This document shows, one piece after another, positions 1 to 11,045 of a stretch of 64,000 nt of DNA. Each line of letters begins with the position of its first letter. The stretch's first letter is position 1. The notes below the pieces were generated by a model. It saw nothing but the letters and a program-made list of their open reading frames with translations. It was not told where the DNA came from and searched no databases. Both the position numbers and the translations under genes were made by a program. The DNA lies in assembly GCA_027924645.1 (NCBI GenBank), contig BSBN01001017.1, positions 10,318,501-10,382,500 of the forward strand, read 5' to 3'. This DNA is from Cunninghamia lanceolata. Its lineage: Eukaryota > Streptophyta > Pinopsida > Cupressales > Cupressaceae.

Positions 1-37
1 ATTGGTTTGCAGAGCAAGTCAATTTTAGGTGTCTACA

Positions 38-2387
38 TTTGCTCCTATTTGAAATGGTGTTGCAGCTAAGTAACATTATTTAAAAGAAGTTAAAATATAG
101 AGTTGGATTGGATAGAAAAAGGTTTTGGTTTAGAAGAATAGGGTAAGGTTTAGGGATGATTTGTAAGGTTGATGCCCCCTTGAGAGGATATGCAGGTTTG
201 CAAGAACATGGGTGTGCTCTCGAAATGGATGAAATAGATTGGTTGAGGGATGGAGGATAAGGGGTGAGATGAAAGATTGATGATTCATGGGAGATTGGTT
301 GATGGATGATCATTGTGCTGAAAATGATTTAGAGCAATCCTAGGTTTGTTATAGCAAAGTGGATATTTTCACCAAGGTATAGAAGACCAGGGTGATTATG
401 TTTATCCAACATTTGCTGGACTAGAAACACAAACAAGAGGGTAATCTAATGCATGCCCATGATAGTACAACCTTGCCTAGATGAGGGAAGTGAACTCATA
501 ACATAAGCCCTTAATACAAAAAGGTATGATGAACCTTAGATGCACAAGGAGACTAATATGCTAGAACCAACCCTAGCTTTGAGGTATGAATACTATTCTT
601 GGAGTAATGAGATAAAACCACAAGCACAACATACAAAAACAATGATGATGCCCCATTCTAGATGTTCTCACCACATACCATGATATAGTGAGATCAAGGT
701 AGTTTTGATATGATCTTCAAATAGGACAAAAGATAAAAGACAAAAACCAAAAGACCAACAAACCAAACAAATATCCATTGTATCATTTTCCAAGATGGAT
801 GACGATTGATAGATTTTGCCTATTGTAGGAATGATATATCCTAAGGTAGGAACCGCTGGATGATATTGATGGTTGATGTTGTAAGATTACCATAAGATAT
901 AATGGTTATAAGTTGTGATTGATGCTGATTTGATAGTTGATGATTTTTGTTAAGGTATGATTGCTTTGATATGTGATGTGATGCTTGGGATATTGTGTTT
1001 GGATCTAGTGTAAGCTTAGGGAATAGGGATCATCCAAGTGTGTTGAATGGGTGCATCTTATGTACTTGAGTACTGGAAACTTTCTTCATATTCCAGACTG
1101 CCTACATACCCTGTATCCACTAGATCAAGACACATTAAGATGTGGGTGGTGATGATAATTTGGGATGATTGATTGGTGATAAGGTGTTTACGTTGGTGGT
1201 GAGATGTTGATAGAACAATGTTGATTTTGGGATGGATATTTTTGGGATTTTGTGGATATTTTGATTTTTTTGGATTTTTTGTGATTTTTTAATTTTTTAT
1301 TTTGAAGGTTTTGGATGGGGTATGGTTTTATTGAGGGATGGTTGCATTGGATTGTTTTGGATAGTCTAAGTGCTAGATACCAATGACAAGGGAACACCAA
1401 GTCTAGAGGTGAAGGTGATGGGGTTGGATAGGGGGATTGGCGATGAAAGGATAATGGATAGGAGATTTTGATAGATAGATAGATAGATACATGTGGATAA
1501 GGGATAGGATGGGGGATAAAGGATCAGGTAGGGATACATGATAAGTAGATGGAGGGATTGGCAATGGAAGGTGGTAGAGAGGAGGTTCATGATAGATGGA
1601 TTGGAAGATAGCGATAGGGATGTAAGATAGATGGATGGGAGATGGGGATGAGGATTTTCTCCAAGGGCCATGTTGCAAGGAATCGTATGCCCCATTGTAG
1701 GTATGATGCTTAGGATTTTGTATGATGGGTAAATGCTTGGAAAGGATGAGTTTTGTAGTAGATAGATGGAGGATATGCTTAGAAAGGGAGTATGCCGAGA
1801 GGTGTCCAAAGCATGTTGTTGATATTTTGCCCCTTGTCTTTATCAAGATCTAATGAGGAAGATATAGTGGATAGAATGGATGGGAAATGATAGGATAATT
1901 GGGCAATGGTGGATAGGAATATGATGGGATAAGGTTAAGATAGTGGATAAGATGTGGAAAGGATATTATGGATGTGGATGAAGGGTATGATTTTGCCCCC
2001 AAGTGTAGGGATACCAAATGGATGGAGAAGGGATTACGCATGACGCCCACAAGGGGTTTTCATCATGGTACTTGCCCAAGGCGCTGCAAGGAGTGGTTTT
2101 CACTATTGGACGGATTTTTCTCTTTACTATTTTCTTGATTTTTTTTATTTTTTTTGCTTTTTTGATGGAATGGGGACTCTAACATCTGTTTCCATAGCAA
2201 GGAGAAGATGGTCCCATGTTGGATAACATTATGGATGACGATTGCATGGATGTTGGTAGATAGGAGAAGATGGAATGGATGGTGGATAGTGGATTATGAT
2301 GTGGATGATGTGGATTATGTAAGGTTTATGCAAAAGCATGGACCATAGGGATGTGATGGGGGAGATATGTAGGATAGTGGATGAAAG
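38..2387. other. Non-coding 3' part of the LARD interior
   Basis: No convincing protein on either strand. The plus strand is strongly G/T-rich with endless GGAT/GATGG/TGGAT words (especially 1400-2400), the minus strand correspondingly C/A-rich. A short (GATA)n run lies near 1470-1487. Long minus frames here are Pro/Ser/His-rich by-products of this composition. Confidence 0.6.
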
Positions 2388-5025
2388 ATGGAGAGATGGA
2401 GGTATGTGGGAATGTCATGTGGTAGAGGGGAACCAAGACCAACGGTTGCACACACCGTGATGTATTTTGAAGCTTATATTTTTGATGGGGGGGTGGGTAG
2501 TAATGGGGATTGGGATACGGGATTTTTGGATGGCCGATTTGGGGTTTTAGGTACTCAAATGGACTTAGGAATTATGGGATTTTTAGATGGGGAGTGGGAT
2601 GTTTTGGATTTTGGGGTAGATTGGGAGGTGAATGACTCATTTTCTTTGTTTTCTTTGTGCTTAGGGACCCATACCATTTTTGTTTTTGATTTGTCTTTTG
2701 ATGGTGTGGGTTTTGATATCCTTTTGGATTTTTTCTTTTTCTTGGGGGAGATAACATTTTTAGGCTTTTTTGCTTTATGAGTTGAGGCATTCAAATTATT
2801 ATTTTTGAATCCCATGGATTTGGTGGAAGCTTCATGTTTGGATGATGTGTGTTTCTATTGGTCTTGATTTGGAATTTTAGGGAATTTATGGGTGGAGGGG
2901 TTAAAAGTGGATTTATGGATAAATGGATGAGGGGATTTGAGGATAGGGATATTAGGAGTTGGGAGGATGGGAGGACAAGAGGATTTGTGGATATGAATGT
3001 TTGGCATTGGTAGGATAGGAGGTAAAGTGGATTTAATAGGGATATTTGGAGTTGGAAGTAGTGGAGGTAAATTTGATGGGGGAAGATGTTTGGTCACATG
3101 CTTTTGCAAATGATATGATGATGGAGGGGGAACGCCAACATATGATTTGGAGGTGCGATGAGATGCACCGGATTTGGAATTGGATGAATGGATTTTGGAG
3201 GATGCGTGGGTGTTACCATCATGTTTAGATTGTTTTCCTTGGGATGTATAGCCAAGGCTATGTGAGGATGGATGTAATGTGGTGTGGATGGGCTCCAAGA
3301 TACCTTGTTCATGAAGGCCTAAGCCTTTGCCTTGATAGTTCATATGTTGGAGCATGCGACATGCAATGGGATGTTTAGTGCTTTGGAAACAAGACGCGAG
3401 GCCATTATTTGTTGGAGGAGGATAGGTGGTGGATGGAAGTTGTTCACCTCCTATGAGGGAGCCACCATGGATGAAGGTGCTTTTTCCAAGTGGATAAGGG
3501 GACGGATTTGGGGTTGGGATTGGTAGATGGTATGGGAGGATCAAAAGGGGTTGTTGTGGTAGAAGTGATAGGGTTGATGTGGATAGGGTGATCATTTAAA
3601 GATGGGAGGGGATTAGGGATGGGATTAGATGGGATGGTTAGATCTTAATTAGGGTAGGGGGTTGATGTTTCAACATTCTTTAGATTTGACTCTTGGCGTA
3701 GCTTATGTGTTTGGTTAGAAGTGGAAGTGACATGGGTAGATGTGTTGGGTGCTTGGATGGATGTGATAGGTGTTTGACTTATGGGTTCTTGAACATGGCT
3801 ACATGATGGTTCTTGAATTATGATAGGGGATTGTTCAAGCGGCTTGGTGGGTGTTGGATTACATGAGGGTGTTTGATTCCTTGCTAATAGCCAATGGATG
3901 GCATCCTTCATGAGTGTATGGGTTGAAGAACAATATAATGGATGGATAGTAAGGGTGGATGGTGTTGGATTAGGATTGGGATTGGATAGGTGGGTGATGT
4001 GATTAGGTAGTGATGGTTATTGGATGGGTTAAAGGATAGGTGTTGGATTAGATGGTGGTGTTGGAGGTGTGGGGGATTTGGAGAACTCTCTAGCTTCTCT
4101 TAGTCTTTGGAGAAAATCAATCAAGGTTTCAGTGGGTGTTCTTGGCTTAAGATTTGGAAGGTGTGATGGTGGATTAGATGGTGGATGGGTGATAAGGATT
4201 GATGGATTGGGAGATACATAGGATGATGGATTAAGGTTGATAGGGTTGGGGGGATGTTGTGATGGAGGGACTGGATGATGGGGATGGGGGATTCACATAG
4301 GATAATGGTTGTTGATATAAGATTTGAATTTTGGCAATGAGGTGTGCTAGATTGGTGTTCCCTTGATCAAAGTTAGCATGACAAAGGTTGGGGGATGGAT
4401 AAGTTGGAGGCATTGATTGGTTGGATAAGTATGATGGCATGGATGTATAAGAGGATGAAGATTGATATGATGTTAACGGGGATGAAAGATAGGGTGTTTG
4501 TTGATATGATGGAGGTTGGTACGAGGTTGATGGTGTGGATATGTAAGATGTAGGTTGGTATGAAGGTTGATATGATGTGGATGGGGATGAAATGTAGGGT
4601 GTTTGTTGATATGATGGAGGTTGGTATGAGTTGATGGTGTGGATATGTAAGATGTTGAAGGTTGATATAAGGTTGATGGGGTGGATATATAGGATGAAGG
4701 TTGGTATGATGAAGGTTGATATGATGAAGATGGGGTAGGGTTTTGGGATTCTCCAATGATGAGGTGTGATAAGGGGATATCTTTAATGATGTTTTTTGCA
4801 TTTCTCCTTAGTGATAGGATCAAAATCCTCATAGGCATATTTAAGTCTTTGTAAGTGTTGCATTTCCACATAAGGATCCATTTTGTTGGAGAGATATGGA
4901 ATAATGGAGGATAATGGATGATTGTGATGTTGGGGATCAAATTTCAAGACCTTAGTGTGATTTGATTTGATTTTAATTTGATCGATAATTGATGATTCTC
5001 TATGTTTAAGGTAGACTAATGACAC
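2388..5025 (-). pseudogene. Degenerate gag-like protein with G-patch motif
   Basis: Several minus-strand frames here read as pieces of one protein. The N-terminal part (about 5025-4780) contains MDPYVEMQHLQRLKYAYEDF and charged sequence. A frameshift leads into Ser/Tyr/Gln/Pro repeats (YQPSS) encoded by tandem DNA repeats. Further on (about 3400-3230) is a G-patch-like segment with MLQHMNYQGKGLGLHEQGI followed by a downstream LGY. The C-terminal part is Lys/Pro/Ser-rich with a KMVWVPK motif (about 2690). G-patch segments occur in some plant LTR-retrotransposon polyproteins, usually near gag or protease, and bind RNA or helicase partners. Frameshifts and low-complexity Pro/His runs show it is decayed. 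No protease or RT follows. The gag assignment is by position and composition, not by a clear capsid domain. Confidence 0.5.
4491..4730. repeat. Tandem repeats, about 105-bp period, encoding Tyr-Gln-Pro-Ser runs
   Basis: AGGGTGTTTGTTGATATGAT recurs at 4491 and 4596, a spacing of 105 bp, with shorter GGTTGGTATGA and GGTTGATATGA units in between and after. On the coding (minus) strand these give YQPSS-type low-complexity sequence. Replication slippage inside the gag-like frame is the likely origin. Confidence 0.65.
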
Positions 5026-7526
5026 TTAAGCAATATAGTTGATTGGTTTGATTTGATTGGATGACTTGAGATAGACTAATGATTTGAAGCAAGTTTGGAT
5101 AAAGGTTGATGATGATCAACTAAGGTCTTGATTTTTGATTGGGTTGATTTGGATTTGGATTTTGATAATGATATTGATGATTGTGATTGGGATTTTGGAT
5201 GAAGGGTTGATGGAGGATGGAGGAAACTAAGTCCTTTACCAAGGTTTGATTTGCAAAAGGATGGTTATTGATTAAGGATTAGGGATTGGGATGTTTGATT
5301 TTGGAGATAGATGTGGTTTATTAAGGATGAGGTAGATGTGATTAGGATAGGATTGGATTGAATGATTTGGATGAAAGTGATAGGTTGATTGAATGATGAT
5401 GTGGATAAGATAGATGGTTAGGATGATTAGGATAGATGGGTGATTGGATTAAGATGAGGTGGATAAGAATGATTAGGATGATGAAGATATACTCTAACTA
5501 AGGATGAAGTGGATTAGGATGAATTTGATTAAGCTCAAATAAGGGGATTGGATAAGCTCAATTGATGGGGTTTGATAAATGGGGGGAGGTGGTTTAGTGG
5601 TGTTGGGAGGAAAACTTAGCTTAACGTGAGGGGGTGTGGTGGGCCGGACATAACCCTTTGCTGACAGGGGTTCAGGGGCATAGCCCCCGACTAGAATCTT
5701 TTTGAAAAATGGGCTTATAAAATTGATGTTTTTGATGGGAAATTTTGATTTTTGGACATGGATGAAGAAGGTGCTAAAATAGATGGCAATGGCATTGAAA
5801 CAGAGGGAAATGGTGCTAAGAGATAGATAGATGGTGCTACGGGATCAATAGATGGCGCTAAACAGAGGAAAGAAGGTGCTAAATGGGTGGTTTGATGTTG
5901 AATTTTGTTGGATTTGATTGGGAATTTAGATTTTTTTGATGGTTTTAGCTCTTAACAAGAGATAAATCAAACAAGAAAGCATAATGGCTAAAGGTTTTGT
6001 TGTGAAAATGTGAACGATTTATCAAGCATGCACAACCTAAGGTGAAGCAAGGACAATACTTGTTGAATTCCCAATTGGATTTCTCCAGCCACACTTACTT
6101 AAAGCAGATAACTTAGAAGCTTGGTGACACTGGCTCCCCCTTACACAACACTCACTTCTCGGGTACACCAAGCTTCAAATTTCTAAAGACCTAAAGATCT
6201 CAAGAAATTTGTTATCTCTACTTTAAGTTGCGAGAACGTGGGACAGCTTCAGAGGTTCGACCTCCTGCACCAACAAATAGAGGGTTTTTGGCTACTAAAA
6301 CAAAGGTTCATAGTGGAAGAACATTCGGGGACTTGACGCTCATTCATGCAGAAGTGACCCACTTAAGAGCCTATCCCAGCCACTTACATCAATCCTTTTG
6401 CAAGGAGAGAATGGCGTTGATGTATCACACACACAAGTGTGTGGATATTAGGGAATTGTTGGAATGAGAATACGTCGCCAAGAAGCTTCAACTTAAATCA
6501 GCTAGGCCTTTTATATAGCAGACCGAATGGAAAGCACTGCTTGGGGTTGCCAATGAGTTCTCCTTGCGAATGTGTCTCAAGAGCAGGCCCACTTTCTAAA
6601 AAGAAAAAGAGAGTAGAACCATTTCTCTTCACCCAAGATCTTTTTGAAGGTGAGGGGAGAGGATATTTTGATTCTATCCCTTGGGTGACAAAGATGTGCA
6701 AGTGCACCAAACATGACAAACAATTGCTAATGTTCTTTTTAAGCCCAAATGAAATATTCCTAATGATTGTTTGCAAACACTTGTTAATTTTAATGCACCA
6801 ATCTCAAATGTTGTCTATGCTAAGCAAACAAAGATTCTTTTTAGTGCACCAAGATAAAATGTTCTCTAAGATACTAAATCCATGCAAGATGTTAGTAGTT
6901 TTAGGTTATGGTCTTGGACAAGTGATTTTTGATACTTGCAAAGATGAGTTAGATTCCTGCACAGATCCCAAAAAATACTGTCAGAAAATGGTGCCAAAAT
7001 AGAGATAAATGGTGTTACAATTCAATTAGATGGCACCAAAATAGAAGATATTGTCAAAAATTTGGAAGGTGGCACCAAAATAGAAGATGGTGCTAGAGGT
7101 TTGGCAAATAGCACCAAAACAAAGAATGGTGCCAAACTAGAAGATGGCGCCAAACCAGAAGATGGAGCCAAACTGTGTAAATATGGTGCTAAAACATCAG
7201 AGTGCTTCAAAAACATGCATCCCTAGATAAATTTTGACATTATAACCCCTTGTTTCTGTGTTAGTTGATAAAAATAGAGAGGAGAAAAGATAAAAATCTA
7301 CCCAAAACCTCTAAAAAGATATTAAGAACAACTTTCAAGCACAAAGATTTAGTATGATGTCACAGAGAGATGGCACCAAAACAGAGCCAAATAGCGCCAC
7401 AGGGTGATGAAATGGTGCCACAAAAACTAAAAATAGCACCAAACAAAGAGCTTTTGGTGCCAAAACTTGTGAAACACATCTTTTTCACAAGAAAAATCAC
7501 ACAAAATTAGTTGTTAAGGACCATGG
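5026..7526 (-). other. LARD leader region with dispersed GGYGCCA motifs
   Basis: Between the PBS and the gag-like frame (minus orientation) lies about 2.5 kb without a supported gene. Its main feature is about 20 copies of a TTTGGCRCCAT-like word (plus strand GGTGCTAAA, GGCACCAAA, GGCGCCAAA, GGTGCCAAA), concentrated at 5770-5890 and 6985-7465. An open frame at 6439-7002 on the plus strand and others here have no recognisable domain, and I do not treat them as genes. Confidence 0.55.
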
Positions 7527-7545
7527 GGTCCCACTGGGCATGCCA
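7527..7545 (-). promoter_or_regulatory. Putative primer binding site of the LARD
   Basis: Minus-strand TGGCATGCCCAGTGGGACC begins two nucleotides after the LTR end (TTCA, TT, TGG). Position and the leading TGG (complement of tRNA CCA) fit a PBS for minus-strand DNA priming. I did not match it to a particular tRNA. Confidence 0.5.
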
Positions 7546-8467
7546 AATGAAGACAAGATAAATCTTAGAGGTTAAAAACACAAATAAAATGCATGAAAAC
7601 ACACAAAATATACCTCAAGATCTTATTTCTCCTTCGATAAGGTAGAGGAGCTTGCACCCAAGAGGTCCTTGCTTTACCCAACTTGAAGATGTGTAGGTGT
7701 GGGTTTCTGTTTAAGATTCAACACAATATGATGAAGGATTTGATGAGAGATTGGATAAGGATAGAGATTTGGATATGCATGTGATGAGAGGCTAGAAGGA
7801 TTTTGGCATTATGATGGCATGATGAGAAGATTTGAGAGAAATTTGGGCATAGTGATGATAGGATGAAGAAGTCATGAAAATGGCTTGGGTGAGGGTTCTA
7901 TTTATAGATTTTTGGTAAAAGGATGGAGGGTGAGGATTGAAAGTTTAGATCAATGGCTAGGAATGCTTGAGGATTAGGGTTTGGATTGCAGTTGTAGTCT
8001 TCTGACAAGTGTCACAAGAGGGTTGGGTAAAAGAGATCAAGGGTTAAGATTAGGTCAATGAGATTGGATGGCTCTCATTATTTGTGAATTTTAAATTCAC
8101 ATGGGGAAGGGTGATGAGAATTAAATTGAATTAAAAAATTCATTTTGGGGGAAGAGTTGGATATGACAAGTTAGATGTGAATTTTTAATTCACACATGGG
8201 GAAGAGTTCCATTCATGGGGAAGAGTTTCCATTAATGGAGACTAAGACAAGTGGGAAGGTCAAGGACACATGTACACTTACATGTGTAAGAAGAAGATGT
8301 GACCCTTTGAATAAAAAATTGATTTTTATTTAAAGTGTGTGGGAGAAGGGGTTAGGAAAGGTTTAATTAAGTGTTTAGCTTAATTAATTTAGGTCTAGGG
8401 ATAGGTAGGCTAGGGTAGCTAGTTAAATAATTGTTATTTAATCAACTAGTCCAGATTTAGGTTGATT

Positions 8468-8484
8468 AGTAGGGTAGATTAATT
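8468..8484. repeat. SINE target-site duplication, left copy
   Basis: 17-bp AGTAGGGTAGATTAATT, identical to 8760-8776. The two copies flank the tRNA-SINE exactly and mark its insertion point in the LTR. Confidence 0.9.
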
Positions 8485-8759
8485 TTATTTTAATGCGCCT
8501 GGTAAACTTTTTAACGTGACCGACGACGCTGGTGCGACACACCCTTCGGCTCCACACAAATGCTTTTGCCTGGAGCAATGAACCGGTGAGGCCACAACAT
8601 GGGGGACCTCATCCCCTAGCAAGAACACTTCAAACCCACGAGCTCGTTGGCCCAGCGAAGTCGTAAAGCTTGCAAGCTCGTTGGCCCAGCGGGGGTTTGA
8701 ACTTTGGTGGCGGCCACTACAAATGAGTGGCTTAACCACTAAACCACGCCCTTATCCGT
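8485..8759 (-). mobile_element. Full-length tRNA-derived SINE inside the LTR
   Basis: This 275-bp insert is bounded by a perfect 17-bp direct repeat, AGTAGGGTAGATTAATT (8468-8484 and 8760-8776). Read on the minus strand it starts GGATAAGGGCGTGG. It has a pol III A box TGGTTTAGTGG (8736-8746) and, 32 nt downstream, a B box AGTTCAAACCC (8693-8703). It ends in an A-rich tail, ATTAAAATAA. A-box/B-box spacing, A-rich tail and long TSD together are diagnostic of a SINE made by LINE-type target-primed reverse transcription. The body contains GAGCTCGTTGGCCCAGCG-type sequence twice, about 38 bp apart, suggesting an internal duplication. Its GC content is clearly higher than the LTR around it. I do not assign a named SINE family. 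Conceptual reading frames through it are not genes. Confidence 0.88.
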
Positions 8760-8776
8760 AGTAGGGTAGATTAATT
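8760..8776. repeat. SINE target-site duplication, right copy
   Basis: Second perfect copy of the 17-bp target duplication, adjacent to the tRNA-like 5' end of the SINE. Confidence 0.9.
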
Positions 8777-9059
8777 AAATAAGTATGGTTTATTTAATTA
8801 ATAAGGATTAGGGAGATGGACAAATTAACTAAATAAATATTGAGAATATTTATTTAATTAATGAGGGATAGTGTTGTAAGGTATAGTGATAAATTAAATG
8901 AATTAATTGATCACAAAGGATGGATAAATGGTTAAGGGTAGATGATTAGGGGTAAATTAATTAAATAAAATGAATTTATTTAATTAATAGGAGGGATAAT
9001 TGGTGGTGTAGAGATATGGGAAATTGGTTTACAGAGCAAGTCAATTTCAGGTGTCTACA

Positions 9060-11045
9060 CTAATAAATAGATTCTTTTTGTGGTGGCGTGGTTGTTTGTA
9101 TTTTGCTTCTTAATTTGGTAGTCCAATAAGATCCCTGAATTTAGTCTTGCACCATTTATGTAGGAAATCACTTATCAAAGTTGTCTAATCAATTCTGTTC
9201 TTACCATCCATAATAATGAGCATGAAATAGAACATCCATGGGTGAAATTCTTTAACTATTTAGTTTCCTATTACATTGTTCAATAGGGTGATCAAATCAC
9301 TTATATATTTGATAAATTTACTTTTGTGAAGGATCTTTGGCATCCTTGTGATAGTTACTCTTATTTTTATTAACCAATTATCATTTAATAATTTGACACA
9401 ATTAACTATATGCTTTTCATAATATTCAATTACAAACTTGATTGTTATAGGAACATACTTATTTTAAGTATGGAGGCTAGGAGTTTCGTTAATTACTTCA
9501 TGAGTGGCATCAAGGATGAGATCATTTGATGGTCCACATATTTTCCTCTTGTCAAGGTCATAGTGTTGATCACATGCCAACACTAACTTAGGGATTATAT
9601 TGAAACCATAAACGAAGTATCTTGTACAATACCACTATGTGTAGTGTAAATAGCCCAATACAATCTATCTTCCACCTTATTGACCCTTTAGATGAATTCC
9701 CCAATATCCACATGTTACAAATTTGTGTCACCAAATTTTGGAAGTGTTGAGGTGATCTTTGAAGCAAGAGAATGGCCTTTGATTTCATCCTTCATATCTT
9801 TAGGTTGTTTAGATTTTGGTGGCAATGTCATGAAGATTACGCAAAAAAACAATAGAATAAGCTCTTTCAAACTCTAAGAATAGAAAATACATCAAGGGAA
9901 AACTAGGGATGAGAAGCAATTTAGGGAACTTATGACATATGTGAGCCTATAATATAGTGAAGTTTTGATTTCAGAAGGTAATTGCAAAGTTGATTGAAAG
10001 GTCTAAAATTCTAAGGAGAAGCATTATAAAAGTGGAAAAGGTTAGAACATTGAATGCAATTTTTAATTTGTGGATTTGTTTATAGACTTTGAAGTTTTTC
10101 TTTGAATAGCAAGGTGAGGAAAAAGAATTGAGCAGATGATTAAAATTTCACTAAGGCATTGGTTCTTCTAGGTTGAAAGATTGCATGGGGAATGTAAAAT
10201 GATAGCATATAAAATCCATGAGGTATTTGAATACCAAAACAATGGTTTTTAAATAAAGTACATAAATTCAATAGAATGTAATTTAGGGATTTATTATAAA
10301 CAAGGATAAGAAAATGATTAATAGTGGTAAGTCATAAAAATACCTAGATTTAAAGAACTAGGTTGTGATTTGTAGGAGAAATTAATAGGGTTGTAAAAAC
10401 ACTAATTTCCCTTAAAGACAACTCTTCAAATCCTAAATAATTTCACTCATGCAATGGGTGTGAGAGACTGATCCAAGCGGGTAGTTGAAATGCATGCAAG
10501 AGAATTATTTGTAGTTGCAAGTTGTAGAGGAGAGGTGAGATCATTCAATTACAAGATAAAATGATTAAAAATGATGTTGTTATGGGATATATTAGCCTTG
10601 ACACATGTAGGGGAAAAGGTGCATTAAATGCCCAGTCATTGGGAGTGTAGAGGTCAAACACAATTTCATAGTTTTTTCTCAATTGCATAAACATCCCAAA
10701 GTTTTGCTTTGTAATTGTGTTGGAGATGTGAACTCAAAATGAAGTTTTTAAATTTACACATTTGTAAATTATCTCCAAAGTCCCACTTCATAAAACTGGT
10801 AGAAATAAAAAGTTGAGAAGGAATTCACAAAGGATTGCTTAGTTACTTTGTAGCTCTAGCATTTTGCTTTATGAATTATGTAGAGAAATGAAATTCATAA
10901 GCAATTTGCAAAAATTGCTTAAGTATTTAAAAGTTATGCTTCCCCACATTATAATTTTGGTAGAAACTATAGTTTCTTGAGCAATTTACAAAAATTGTAA
11001 AGCATCAAGAAAATCGTGGTGTATTTTGTCTTAAAAGATTGCTGA
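9060..11045. other. AT-rich stretch without a supported gene
   Basis: No conserved domain, tRNA or clear LTR boundary was seen on either strand. All frames are short. It may be very old retroelement sequence. Confidence 0.5.

Larger units (their letters stand above)
1..9059 (-). mobile_element. Non-autonomous LTR retrotransposon (LARD-like), 3' LTR cut by window edge
   Basis: The first 37 bases closely match the last bases before 9059, so the window starts inside one LTR and the second LTR ends at 9059. Read on the minus strand, the LTR begins TGTAGACACC at 9059 and ends TTCA at 7548. A 2-nt spacer and a PBS-like TGG sequence follow. At the other end a purine-rich AATAGGAGCAAA directly precedes the second TGTAGACACC (position 37 downward). 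This fixes the orientation as minus. The roughly 7.5-kb interior has a gag-like, G-patch-containing frame but no RT, RNase H or integrase motif that I can find, so it must have been moved by another element's enzymes. The TSD cannot be checked because the 3' LTR is truncated. Confidence 0.75.
7548..9059 (-). repeat. 5' LTR of the 1-9059 element
   Basis: The LTR runs minus-strand from TGTAGACACC (9059) to TTCA (7548), about 1.51 kb including the SINE at 8485-8759. Without the SINE and one TSD copy it is about 1.22 kb. Only the terminal 37 bases of its partner LTR are in the window, and they match with a few substitutions. The part near 8770-9000 is rich in ATTAATTAAAT-type runs. Confidence 0.75.

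Noticed and set aside
1468..1490. CRISPR-like short repeats
   Set aside because: Only a GATA microsatellite; no spacer structure, and this is a eukaryotic sequence.
2388..2780. Plus-strand frame of 130 codons with hydrophobic C-terminus
   Set aside because: Antisense of the Lys/Pro-rich gag-like frame; composition follows the GGAT/T-rich bias, no domain.
7022..7216. Minus-strand frame with LAPSS repeats
   Set aside because: Product of the GGYGCCA motif repeats; no start context or domain.
8485..8739. 84-codon minus-strand frame
   Set aside because: Lies entirely inside the tRNA-SINE, which is non-coding.
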